From: Roseivivax halodurans JCM 10272
Lineage (GTDB): Bacteria; Pseudomonadota; Alphaproteobacteria; Rhodobacterales; Rhodobacteraceae
DNA length: 64,000 nt
Assembly: GCF_000521785.1 (NCBI RefSeq)
Contig: NZ_JALZ01000005.1
Location: 124,001 to 188,000 of the forward strand
Reading direction: 5' to 3'
The notes under the pieces were generated by a model. The model did no database searches and was not told where the DNA came from. It saw only the letters and a program-made list of their open reading frames with translations. How positions within the stretch are numbered: position 1 is the first letter of the stretch; each line of letters opens with the position of its first letter. Positions 35,326 to 43,423 of this stretch are shown here, piece after piece. The position numbers and the translations under genes are program-made.

Positions 35326-36690
35326 TCAGACGTTCAGAAGCAGATGCTCCCGCTCCCACGGGCTGATAACCTGCAGGAATTCCTCGTATTCGGCCCGCTT
35401 CACGATCGAGTAGACGCGCGCGAATTCCGGCCCCAGCACCTCGTGCAGCGCGGCCGCCCCGTCGAAGAGGTCGAGCGCCTGGCCGAGGACCCGCGGGATG
35501 TCGCCCTCGCCCTCGTAGGCGTCCCCCTTGAACTGCTTGGAGGGCCAGCGCTCCTCCATCAGCCCGAGATAGCCGCAGGCGAGCGACGCCGCGATGCCGA
35601 GATAGGGATTGCAATCCATGCCCGCGAGGCGGTTCTCGATCCGGCGGCTCTCGGGGCCCGAGAGCGGCACGCGGATGCCCGTGGTGCGGTTGTCCCGCGC
35701 CCATTCGAGGTTGATTGGGGCGGCGTGGTCGCGCACGTAGCGGCGGTAGGAATTGACGTAGGGCGCAAGCACCGCGATCGCCGAGGGCAGGTGCGTCTGC
35801 ATCCCCCCGATGAAGTGGAAGAACGCGTCGGTCTCGCCGCCTTGCGGGCCCGAGAAGATCGACTTTCCAGTCTCGATGTCGTTGATCGAGTGGTGGATGT
35901 GCATCGCCGATCCCGGCTCGTCCGCGATCGGCTTGGCCATGAAGGTCGCGAAGCATTCGTGCCGGAGCGCCGCCTCGCGGATCAGCCGCTTGAAGAAGAA
36001 CACCTCGTCGGCGAGCTTCACCGGATCTCCGTGCCGCAGGTTGATCTCGAGCTGGCCGGCGCCGCCCTCCTGCGTGATGCCGTCGATCTCGAAACCCTGT
36101 GCCTCGGCGAAATCGTAGATGTCGTCGATCACCGGGCCGAACTCGTCCACCGCGGTCATCGAATAAGCCTGACGCGCCGCCGCGGGCCGGCCCGAGCGGC
36201 CCATCATCGGCTTGATGTCCTGGGCTGGATCGGTGTTGCGCGCGACGAGGTAGAATTCCATCTCGGGCGCCACGACCGGCTGCCAGCCCTGCTGGCGGTA
36301 GAGGTCGACCACGCGCTTCAGCACGTTGCGCGGCGCGCATTCCACCGGCCGGCCCTTGCGGTCAAAGGCATCGTGGATCACCTGCAGCGTCCAGTCCCCG
36401 GTCCAGGGGGCGGCGGTCGTCGTCGCCATGTCCGGATAGAGGATCATGTCGCGCTCGATGAAGCCCTCTTCCTCGTCCGCCGCCTCGCCCCAGTCGCCGG
36501 TGATGGTCTGGTAGAAGATCGAATCCGGCAGGTGGAAATACTTCATGCGCGCGAATTTCGACGCGGGCACCGCCTTGCCCCGGGCGATCCCGGGCAGGTC
36601 CGAGATGATGCATTCGACCTCGTCGAGCCGGCGCCCCTCGAGATAGGCGCGTGCCGCCTCGGGAAGGGCCACTGTCCAGTCCTCGCTCAT
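35326..36690 (-). CDS. Glutamine synthetase family protein (PuuA-type gamma-glutamyl-amine ligase)
   Basis: 454 residues. The glutamine-synthetase catalytic domain is seen as QEGGAGQLEINLRHGDPVKL (metal-ligand E residues), then GSAMHIHHSI (GxxMHxHxS) and ESRRIENRLAGMDCNPYLGI (R residues for phosphate/glutamate). GS relatives of this type join glutamate to an amine such as putrescine, using ATP. Overlaps the amidotransferase upstream by 4 nt. It shares the fold but little sequence with the second ligase at 37491. Confidence 0.88.
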   Translation of the reverse strand: MSEDWTVALPEAARAYLEGRRLDEVECIISDLPGIARGKAVPASKFARMKYFHLPDSIFYQTITGDWGEAADEEEGFIERDMILYPDMATTTAAPWTGDWTLQVIHDAFDRKGRPVECAPRNVLKRVVDLYRQQGWQPVVAPEMEFYLVARNTDPAQDIKPMMGRSGRPAAARQAYSMTAVDEFGPVIDDIYDFAEAQGFEIDGITQEGGAGQLEINLRHGDPVKLADEVFFFKRLIREAALRHECFATFMAKPIADEPGSAMHIHHSINDIETGKSIFSGPQGGETDAFFHFIGGMQTHLPSAIAVLAPYVNSYRRYVRDHAAPINLEWARDNRTTGIRVPLSGPESRRIENRLAGMDCNPYLGIAASLACGYLGLMEERWPSKQFKGDAYEGEGDIPRVLGQALDLFDGAAALHEVLGPEFARVYSIVKRAEYEEFLQVISPWEREHLLLNV

Positions 36691-37370
36691 GTCAGGGTGC
36701 CTTCCCGGAAGAACCGTTCGAACTGGGTCCAGATCGCCTCGCGGTCGTTCGGCGAGCCGAGCTTGGCGCGCGCCCCTTCGAGCAGCGCGTCGGGCACGAT
36801 CCCGGGACCGCGCGTATCGATCAGCGCCTCGGTAAAGGCGTCGTCGAACTCGGGATGGGCCTGCACCGAGAAGATCCTGCCGTCGTAGAGCAGCGCCGCG
36901 TTCTCGCAAAACGGGTTCGAGGCGATGGACTTGGCGCCATCGGGCGCCTCGACGACCTGATCCTGGTGCCAGGCGTTCATCGTCTTCGGTCCGTCCGGGA
37001 ACTGGTAGGTATGCGAACCCACGGCCCAGCCGTCGCGATACTTCTCGACCCGGCCGCCGAGCGCCTGCGCGATGATCTGGTGGCCGAAGCAGACCCCGAT
37101 GAGGGGGCGGCCGCTGTCACGGATGTCTCGCACGAGCTCTTCGAGCGGCGGGATCCAGGGATGATCCTCGTAGGCGCCGTGCTTCGAGCCGGTGATGATC
37201 CAGCCGTCCGCCGCCTCGGGGCCGGGCGGAAAGTCGTTCTCCAACACCGACCAGGCCTCTGTGTCGAAACCGCGCGCCTGAAGATGCGCGGCGAACATGT
37301 CGGAATATTGCCCCCACCGCGCGGAGAGGCTGTCGGGCAGAAGCCCGGTCTGAAGGATGCCGATCTTCAT
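36687..37370 (-). CDS. Class I glutamine amidotransferase-like protein
   Basis: 227 residues. GVCFGHQIIAQALGG contains the catalytic cysteine in the class I GATase elbow; SVQAHPEFDD holds the H-x-E pair. The domain resembles the stand-alone GMP-synthase-type amidotransferase group rather than the PuuD (peptidase C26) type. Placed between two gamma-glutamyl ligases, it may hydrolyse gamma-glutamyl products, replacing PuuD. Stop overlaps the ligase start by 4 nt (translational coupling). Confidence 0.85.
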   Translation of the reverse strand: MKIGILQTGLLPDSLSARWGQYSDMFAAHLQARGFDTEAWSVLENDFPPGPEAADGWIITGSKHGAYEDHPWIPPLEELVRDIRDSGRPLIGVCFGHQIIAQALGGRVEKYRDGWAVGSHTYQFPDGPKTMNAWHQDQVVEAPDGAKSIASNPFCENAALLYDGRIFSVQAHPEFDDAFTEALIDTRGPGIVPDALLEGARAKLGSPNDREAIWTQFERFFREGTLT

Positions 37371-37453
37371 GAAACACCGTTGAGGGGGCTGTCGTCCGCG
37401 ACCCTAGACGCCGGGGCAGCGGCGGGCAAGGCGGTCTCTCGGACCCGGCACCA

Positions 37454-37479
37454 TGTCCGGAGGCGCGCACCTCCGGACA
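37454..37479 (-). terminator. Hairpin after the second ligase gene
   Basis: TGTCCGGAGG-CGCGCA-CCTCCGGACA, a perfect 10-bp stem 12 nt after the minus-strand ligase stop. No T run follows, so termination may be partial and read-through into the amidotransferase possible. Confidence 0.6.
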
Positions 37480-37490
37480 CCGTTCGCGGC

Positions 37491-38843
37491 TCAGACCGTG
37501 TCGAGATAGATCGTGACCTGCTCGGCCGGCGAGAGCTCGTTCATGTAGTAGACCTCCTGCCGCTTGGTGAGTAGCAGGTTGCGGATGAGCTCCGGCGGCA
37601 GGAACCGCGGAACGATCTCGCTCGCCTCGAACGCGTCGATCGCCGACGTCCAGTCGCCCGGGATCTGCCCCAGCCCCTGCGCGTAGGCGTTGCCGGTGAT
37701 CGGCTCGGGCGGCTCCACGCCCGCCTCGATGCCCTCGAGCGCTGTGCCGAGGATCGTCGCGAGCAGCAGGTAGGGGTTCACGTCGCCCCCGGCGACGCGG
37801 TGTTCGATCCGCCGTGCCTTGGGGTTGCCCGACGGGATCCGGATCGCCGAGGTGCGGTTCTCGTAGGCCCAGGAGATGCCCGTCGGTGCGTGCGCGTCCG
37901 GCACCAGCCGGTCGTAGCTGTTGAGATGCGGCGCGAAGATCAGCGTCGAATCGTGCATCGCCGCAAGGCACCCCTGCACCGCGTGGCGCAGCGTGTCGGT
38001 GCCCCGCGGGCCCCCGTCGTCGAAGATGTTCTGGCCGTTCTCGTCGAGGACCGAGAAATGCGTGTGCAGTCCGGAGCCCGGGTAATCCTCGTAGGGTTTG
38101 GCCATGAACGAGGCAGCGAAGCCGTGCCGCCGCGCCATCCCCTTCACCAGCATCTTGAAGAACCACGCATCGTCCGCGGCCCTGAGCGCGTCGTCGCCAT
38201 GCATGAGGTTAATCTCGAACTGGCCGAGCCCCGCCTCCGAGATCGCCGTGTCGGCGGGAATGTCCATCTCCTCGCAGGCGTCGTAGAGGTCGGTGAAGAA
38301 GGCATCGAACTGGTCGAGCGTGCGGATCGACATGGTCTCGGCCGCCTTGCGACGCTTCCCCGACCGCGGGCTGACCGGCACTTCGAGATTGCGCCCCGAA
38401 TCGTCGATCAGGAAGAACTCGAGCTCGCAGGCCACGACCGGCGTCAGCCCCTTCGCCCGGTATCTCTCGAGCACGGCGCGCAGCGCGTGCCGCGGATCGC
38501 CAGCGAAGGGCCGCCCGTCCTCGCGGAACATCCAGATCGGCAGGAGCGCGGTCGGCGCCTCGAGCCACGGCATCGGGATGAAGCCGCGCTCGGTCGGCCA
38601 GAGGATTCCGTCGCGGTCGCCGCTCTCGAAGACCAGCGGGCTGTCGTCGATGTCCTCGCCCCAGATGTCGAGGTTCAGCACCGACATCGGAAAGCGAGTG
38701 CCGTCGTCGATCACCTTGTCGGCGAAACGCGAGGGCACGCGCTTGCCGCGCGGCTGGGCGTTGAGGTCCGCCGCCGCCGCCCGGATCGTCCGGATCTGCG
38801 GATTGCGGCGCAGGAAGGTCTTCATGTGGTCGCGGGGCGCCAT
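37491..38843 (-). CDS. Glutamine synthetase family protein, second gamma-glutamyl ligase
   Basis: 450 residues. Active-site stretches are VVACELEFFLID (first metal ligands), EAGLGQFEINLMHGDD, GSGLHTHFSVLDENG and KARRIEHRVAGGDVNPYLLL. The full set of ATP/metal residues appears intact. Compared with the first ligase it has a different N-terminus (DLNAQPRGKRVPSRFADKV) and substrate loop, so it may use a different amine. It directly follows the ABC permease gene (28 bp). Confidence 0.88.
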   Translation of the reverse strand: MAPRDHMKTFLRRNPQIRTIRAAAADLNAQPRGKRVPSRFADKVIDDGTRFPMSVLNLDIWGEDIDDSPLVFESGDRDGILWPTERGFIPMPWLEAPTALLPIWMFREDGRPFAGDPRHALRAVLERYRAKGLTPVVACELEFFLIDDSGRNLEVPVSPRSGKRRKAAETMSIRTLDQFDAFFTDLYDACEEMDIPADTAISEAGLGQFEINLMHGDDALRAADDAWFFKMLVKGMARRHGFAASFMAKPYEDYPGSGLHTHFSVLDENGQNIFDDGGPRGTDTLRHAVQGCLAAMHDSTLIFAPHLNSYDRLVPDAHAPTGISWAYENRTSAIRIPSGNPKARRIEHRVAGGDVNPYLLLATILGTALEGIEAGVEPPEPITGNAYAQGLGQIPGDWTSAIDAFEASEIVPRFLPPELIRNLLLTKRQEVYYMNELSPAEQVTIYLDTV

Positions 38844-38871
38844 TCGGGGCCTTTCCGGGATGCTTCTGTCG

Positions 38872-39678
38872 TCAGCGCACGAGGATCGGACGGATCCGCA
38901 GCCTCGCGCGCCGGGTTTGCGGAAGATGACGGTTGAGCCGCCGGTTCGCCAGCCCGAAGAGGCCGATCACCGTGAGCGTCAGCAGGATGAAGTATCCCGC
39001 TAGGATCGGGTAAGGCACGAACGGATTGAACGTCTTGTCGGCGAAGTAGCTCGCGTAATAGAGCGCGTCGCCCTTCTGCTGCCGCGCCGGGAAGCCCGAG
39101 AAGAAGACGAGCGCGGTGGCGTGGAAGAGGAAGATCGCCTCGTTGGTATAGGCGGGCCAGGCGAGCCGCAGCATCGTCGGCCAGGTGATGCGCCGGAACT
39201 TGCTCCAGCCGTGGAAGCCGTAGGCGTCCGCCGCCTCCATGTCGCCCTTCGGCACCGAGAGGACCGCACCGTGGAAGATCTCGCCCGAATAGGCGGCGGT
39301 GTTCAGGAAGAGGACGATCGTCGCCCCGAGCCAGGCCGCGGTGAAGGGGTCGAAGAACGGGTAGGCCGATTTCAGCGACAGGAAGGCGAAATAGGCGAAG
39401 AAGAACTGGATGAAGAGCGGCGAGCCCCGGAAGACGAAGATGAACCATTCGGACGGCTTGCGCAGCCACGGGTTCCGCGCCGCCTTGCCGAGCGCGACGG
39501 CGGTGGCGAGCAGGAACCCCGAGGCGAGCGCGAGCGTGCCGAAATAGATGTTCCAGATCATGCCCGACCCGATCAGCGTGACCTGCTGGCACAGCGTGAA
39601 GTCCGAGCGCGGCAGCAGCCGCTCCCCGATCCCGAGGCTGCGCAGGCCGTAATCGGCGATGGTCTCCCAGCAGCTCAT
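38872..39678 (-). CDS. Polar amino-acid ABC transporter permease (HisM/ArtM type)
   Basis: 268 residues with about five transmembrane helices. The cytoplasmic EAA loop reads AADAYGFHGWSKFRRITWPTM, which contacts the ATPase. The start at 39678 (MSCWETIADYG) follows the dispersed-element copy; earlier in-frame Met codons lie inside that element and give a non-family N-terminus. Acts with the permease, binding protein and ATPase upstream in the same direction. Confidence 0.87.
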   Translation of the reverse strand: MSCWETIADYGLRSLGIGERLLPRSDFTLCQQVTLIGSGMIWNIYFGTLALASGFLLATAVALGKAARNPWLRKPSEWFIFVFRGSPLFIQFFFAYFAFLSLKSAYPFFDPFTAAWLGATIVLFLNTAAYSGEIFHGAVLSVPKGDMEAADAYGFHGWSKFRRITWPTMLRLAWPAYTNEAIFLFHATALVFFSGFPARQQKGDALYYASYFADKTFNPFVPYPILAGYFILLTLTVIGLFGLANRRLNRHLPQTRRARLRIRPILVR

Positions 39679-39689
39679 GCGCGCACGCT

Positions 39690-39729
39690 CCGGTGGCCGC
39701 CGGCGCATGAGTGTTTTTGCCAAGAAGAA
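39690..39729 (-). repeat. Dispersed TTCTTCTTG element, copy 7 (degenerate)
   Basis: On the minus strand TTCTTCTTG (39729-39721), GCAA, AAACACTCA, then a weak CCGG...CCGG hairpin. It lies between the two permease genes of one ABC transporter, sense to both. Confidence 0.6.
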
Positions 39730-39769
39730 GCAGGGGCGGGGGCGCGCCGAATATGGCCGGGTTGCGTGG

Positions 39770-40654
39770 TCATGCCGCCGCCTTTCTTTGCGCCTCGCCC
39801 GCGACGGTCGCCTGCCCGTGGGTCAGGCGCGTCATCAGGCGCGCGAGCGCGATCTCGGAGACCCTCGTGAAGGCGAGGTAGAAGACCAGGAGCGCGAGGA
39901 AGTACCACATCCGCCAGTCACCGTGCGGATAGTCTGTGAATTGCGGCGTCTTCGTCCCGCCGAGCTCGCGCGCCCAGTAGACGATGTCCTCGACGCCGAG
40001 CAGGAACAGGAGCGGCGTCGCCTTGATCAGCACCATCCAGAGGTTCGACAGGCCCGGCAGGGCGTAGACCCACATCTGCGGCACGAGGATGCGCCGGAAG
40101 GTCTGGCGCGGGGTCATGCCGTAGGCTTCCGCGGTCTCGATCTGCGCGTGCGGGACCGCGCGCATGGCGCCGAAGAGCACGTTCGCCGCGAAGGCGCCGA
40201 AGACGATGGCGAAGGTCAGCACCGCAAGTCCGAAGCCGTAGCTCTCGTGCACCCATTGCGGCGCCGAGGAGAGCGGCAGCTTGGCTTCGTTGCAGACCAC
40301 GAAGTCGTTGCCCTGCCAGATCGGCTGGTTCCAGCCCGGGCAGAGCGCCTTGTGGCGCAGGAACTCGAACGCCTGGTCGAGCGCGATCACGAAAAAGAGG
40401 AAGAAGGCGATGTCCGGAACACCCCGGACGATCGCGATGTAGCCCTTGCCGAGCCACGAGAGCGGCGCGATCTGGCTGCGCGCCAGCACCGCCCCGCCGA
40501 AGCCGAAGGCGAGTGCAGCCGGCGCGGTGATGGCGAGCAGCAGCAGCACCGTGCCGAAGGCACCGTAGAACGCCATGTGCTTGCCCGTCGTCAGGTAACA
40601 GGCAAGCCAGGCGAGGCCGTCGAGCGCGGCGGGATCTGAGCAGGAGCCAAGCAT
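39770..40654 (-). CDS. Polar amino-acid ABC transporter permease (HisQ/ArtQ type)
   Basis: 294 residues. Transmembrane helices at about 28-52, 70-92, 140-165, 195-215 and 255-275 and an EAA loop ETAEAYGMTPRQTFRRILVP. An insertion of ~45 residues between helices 2 and 3 (ALCPGWNQPIWQGNDFVVCN, with two cysteines) is longer than in E. coli HisQ and probably periplasmic; the pair could form a disulfide. 44 bp after the binding-protein gene. Confidence 0.85.
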   Translation of the reverse strand: MLGSCSDPAALDGLAWLACYLTTGKHMAFYGAFGTVLLLLAITAPAALAFGFGGAVLARSQIAPLSWLGKGYIAIVRGVPDIAFFLFFVIALDQAFEFLRHKALCPGWNQPIWQGNDFVVCNEAKLPLSSAPQWVHESYGFGLAVLTFAIVFGAFAANVLFGAMRAVPHAQIETAEAYGMTPRQTFRRILVPQMWVYALPGLSNLWMVLIKATPLLFLLGVEDIVYWARELGGTKTPQFTDYPHGDWRMWYFLALLVFYLAFTRVSEIALARLMTRLTHGQATVAGEAQRKAAA

Positions 40655-40698
40655 CGCATCTGGCGGGAGCGGGCGGGATCACCCGCCCCCGTCACGGC

Positions 40699-41424
40699 TC
40701 AGTACTGGCCGATCTCGTCGCCGAACCACTTCACGAGCATCTCGTTCAGCGTGCCGTCCTCCTTCATCGAGGTGATCGCCTCGTCGAAGGTGGTCTGCAG
40801 TTCGTCGTCGCTCTCGCGCAGGCCCATGCCGATGCCGCCGCCGAGCGGGACGGGATCGCCCACGAACATCAGCTCGCCGCCAGAGGCGTCGACGATCGGC
40901 TTGAGGAAGTCGTAATCGGCGAAGACCGCGTCCGCCTCGCCGTTGCGCACCGCCGCGACGGTTTCCTCGGGGTTGGCGTATTCCAGAAGCGCGGCCTCGC
41001 TCTCGGCCACATGCCCCGCCTGGATCGTCGCGGCCTGCGCGGCCACCACGCCGGCTTCGAAATCCGCGTCCTCGGAGAGGGCGACATAGGCGCTCTCGGT
41101 CGGCGGGTAGTAATCCTGCGTGAAGTCGATGACCTCGTCACGCTCGTCGGTGATCGACATGCCGGCCATGATCGTGTCGTAGTTCGAGGAGACGAGGTTG
41201 GGGATGATCGAATCCCACTCGTTCGACACCCATTCGCAGTTCAGCTCGGCCCGTTCGCACAGCTCGTTGCCGAGCTCGATCTCGAAACCGTCGAGTTCGC
41301 CCGCGTCGTTGATGAAGTTGTACGGAGGGTAGGCGCCCTCGGTGCCCATGCGGATCACGTCCTGGGCGAGGGCGGCCGAGGCCGACAGCGCCAGGACGGC
41401 GGCCGATGCGAGAATGGATTTCAT
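40699..41424 (-). CDS. Periplasmic amino-acid-binding protein (family 3)
   Basis: 241 residues with signal peptide 1-20 (MKSILASAAVLALSASAALA). The SBP_bac_3 signature GTEGAYPPYNFINDAGELDG and DTIMAGMSITDERDEVIDFT holds the R/D residues that bind the alpha-amino and carboxyl groups. It is acidic, as common in marine roseobacters. Four cysteine-free stretches surround one close pair (ELCERAELNCEW). It delivers substrate to the two permeases downstream. The linked ligases suggest an amine or basic amino acid such as ornithine, lysine or agmatine, by inference. Confidence 0.88.
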   Translation of the reverse strand: MKSILASAAVLALSASAALAQDVIRMGTEGAYPPYNFINDAGELDGFEIELGNELCERAELNCEWVSNEWDSIIPNLVSSNYDTIMAGMSITDERDEVIDFTQDYYPPTESAYVALSEDADFEAGVVAAQAATIQAGHVAESEAALLEYANPEETVAAVRNGEADAVFADYDFLKPIVDASGGELMFVGDPVPLGGGIGMGLRESDDELQTTFDEAITSMKEDGTLNEMLVKWFGDEIGQY

Positions 41425-41460
41425 GTCATACTCCCTGTTTTTGGTCGTCTTTTGAGGGGC

Positions 41461-42261
41461 TCAATGGCCCATGGTCGAACTGAGAAAGCCGCGCAGCCGC
41501 TCGGATTTCGGGTTCCCGAAGAGCGTGTCGGGGTCGCCTTCCTCCTCGATGAGGCCGCGGTGCAGGAACACGACATGGGTCGAGACGTCGCGCGCCATCT
41601 TCATGTCGTGGGTCACGATGATCATGGTCCGGCCCTCGTCCGCAAGCGCCCGGATCACCCGCACCACCTCCTGCTCGAGTTCCGGATCGAGCGCCGAGGT
41701 CGGCTCGTCGAAGAGGATCGCCTCGGGCTCCATGCAGAGCGCCCGCGCGATCGCGGCGCGTTGCTGCTGACCGCCGGAGAGCTGCGCGGGGTAGACGTCG
41801 CACTTGTCGCCGATGCCGACCTTGCCGAGATAGTGGCGCGCGCGCTCCTCGACCTCGGCGCGGTCGCGGCCCATCACGGTGACGGGCGCCTCCATCACGT
41901 TCTGCAGGATCGTCATGTGGGCCCAGAGATTGAACTGCTGGAACACCATCGAGAGGTTCGTGCGGATGCGGATGACCTGTTTGAGGTCCGCGGGGTGCCG
42001 GTGATGCCCCTCGCCGCGCCAGCGCACCGGCTCGCCCTTGAAGAGGATCTCGCCCTGCTGGCTGTCCTCGAGCAGGTTCGCGCAGCGCAGGAGCGTCGAC
42101 TTGCCCGAGCCCGAGGATCCGATCAGCGACACGACCTCGCCCTTCCGGGCCGAGATGTCGATGCCCTTCAGCACCTCCAGCGCCCCGTAGCTCTTGTGGA
42201 GGTCGCGGATTGCGATGACGGTCTCGCTGCCGGGGCTCTGTGCAGGGGCGGTTTCGGTCAC
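41461..42261 (-). CDS. Amino-acid ABC transporter ATP-binding protein
   Basis: 266 residues from a GTG start. Walker A IGSSGSGKSTLLR, Q-loop MVFQQFNLWAHMT, signature LSGGQQQR, Walker B AILFDEPTSALD and switch histidine VTHDM are all intact. The GTG at 42261 gives the usual length; an upstream TTG at 42339 would add an unlikely 26 residues. First gene of the transporter-ligase cluster on the minus strand. Confidence 0.92.
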   Translation of the reverse strand: MTETAPAQSPGSETVIAIRDLHKSYGALEVLKGIDISARKGEVVSLIGSSGSGKSTLLRCANLLEDSQQGEILFKGEPVRWRGEGHHRHPADLKQVIRIRTNLSMVFQQFNLWAHMTILQNVMEAPVTVMGRDRAEVEERARHYLGKVGIGDKCDVYPAQLSGGQQQRAAIARALCMEPEAILFDEPTSALDPELEQEVVRVIRALADEGRTMIIVTHDMKMARDVSTHVVFLHRGLIEEEGDPDTLFGNPKSERLRGFLSSTMGH

Positions 42262-42326
42262 TTTGAGGGCGTCGCGCTTCTTTGCCAGATCAGGTCCGGC
42301 AGAGCATGGTCCGAAGAAACGCCGGT

Positions 42327-42339
42327 TTGCAACGTGCAA
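42327..42339 (-). promoter_or_regulatory. Palindrome upstream of the ABC transporter operon
   Basis: TTGCA-ACG-TGCAA, a perfect 5-3-5 inverted repeat 66 bp before the ATPase start. It is a plausible operator for a LacI/GntR-like regulator; no regulator gene is adjacent. Confidence 0.35.
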
Positions 42340-42411
42340 TCCGGGCGATGTGGGGGCCGATTGCCCGGAATGACGGCAGGTCAGCCCAATTCGGAGGCGG
42401 TTGGCCCGGGC

Positions 42412-42852
42412 TCACTCTTTCGCCTCGACCCTCTGGCGTGCCATCGCGCTGTCCCGGTCGGTGATGCCGAGCATGTTCGACACGAGCCGCAGGAGCGAAT
42501 CCTCTTCCGGGTCCCGCACCCCGTCGGCGAGCACGACCGACCACAGCGCCTCGATCACGCCCATCCGCTGCTCGTAGGGCACCGCATCCTTGATCGCGCG
42601 GGTGAAGCGCACGGTGTCGGGCGCCTCGGACTCGAGGGCCTCGGCATCGGCGCGCAACCGGTTGGCATCGTCCTCGGTAAGCCCGTAGCGGGTGCGGGCG
42701 ATGCGGTCGATGCGCGCGCGCTCGTCATGATCGTATTCGCCGTCCGAGCGGGCGACGCGGACGAGCAGCGCCGTCAGCGCCAGCCGTGCGTCGGTGTCGG
42801 GCAGGGTCTCCGGGGCGGGGGCCGTCAGGCGCTTGAGCAGGTCTGCGAACAT
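42412..42852 (-). CDS. TerB-like (COG4103) protein
   Basis: 146 residues, helical. It has the acidic metal-binding turn VARSDGEYDHDERARID (about 32-48) and a second, LADGVRDPEEDSLLRL, as in TerB/DjlA-N domains. Family members are found with tellurite or stress systems but act in unknown ways. The second acidic site is intact (D, D, EED). A related but altered protein is encoded 36 bp upstream in the same direction, so the two are probably co-transcribed. Confidence 0.75.
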   Translation of the reverse strand: MFADLLKRLTAPAPETLPDTDARLALTALLVRVARSDGEYDHDERARIDRIARTRYGLTEDDANRLRADAEALESEAPDTVRFTRAIKDAVPYEQRMGVIEALWSVVLADGVRDPEEDSLLRLVSNMLGITDRDSAMARQRVEAKE

Positions 42853-42887
42853 GGGCTCCGATATAGACCGCCTGCGCGCCGGCGCAA

Positions 42888-43301
42888 TCAGGCGCGTCTC
42901 GCGTGGGGGAGCGCGACATCCGGCAAGCCGAAAGCCCGTGCGACCGATGCCGCGGTCCATGGGTCGGTCCGTCCTTCCGCCGCGACGTGCAGGAGGCTCT
43001 CGGCGAAGGCGCGGCGTTCCTCGGCCGGCACGTTCTCCGTCACCAGTCGCGCGTAGGTGCGCCCGCACGGCACGGCCGAGGCCACGTGCTCGCAGACGCG
43101 CCGCATCTCGGCGGCCTCGGTCGCGGTCAGATCGTACCGCCGGGCCAGGACCGCGTCGATGTGCTCGGCCTCGGGCAGCAGGTCGGCCAGTTCGCCTGAC
43201 GCCGCTCGTACCGTCAGCGTTCCGAGCGCCACGGGCGTATCGGCCGGGTCGAGCCAGGCCATTTCAGGCATCGTCGCCCAGTAGATCAGACGAGAGGACA
43301 T
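42888..43301 (-). CDS. Degenerate TerB-like paralogue
   Basis: 137 residues from the ATG at 43301 (GGAGG ribosome site). It aligns with its neighbour over ~90 residues: AEHIDAVLARRYDLTATEAAE corresponds to RIDRIARTRYGLTEDDANR. Most acidic metal ligands are lost (SGELADLLPEAEHID in place of SDGEYDHDERARID; AAEGRTDPWTAASV in place of LADGVRDPEEDSLL). It may be a structural partner of the intact copy. I know of no function. Confidence 0.6.
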   Translation of the reverse strand: MSSRLIYWATMPEMAWLDPADTPVALGTLTVRAASGELADLLPEAEHIDAVLARRYDLTATEAAEMRRVCEHVASAVPCGRTYARLVTENVPAEERRAFAESLLHVAAEGRTDPWTAASVARAFGLPDVALPHARRA

Positions 43302-43423
43302 GACGCCGCCTCCGCTCCCGCATGCCCGCGGCCCCCTCTCCGGACCGGGATCGCCATTCGCGGCACGCCCGCAGGCGCACCGGTCACATTCGGAAAAAGC
43401 GTGGCCTGACGGACGGGGTTTGT

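Noticed and set aside
42412-43301. Tellurite-resistance (ter) operon
   Set aside because: Only two TerB-like proteins are present; no TerC, TerD or related genes are nearby.
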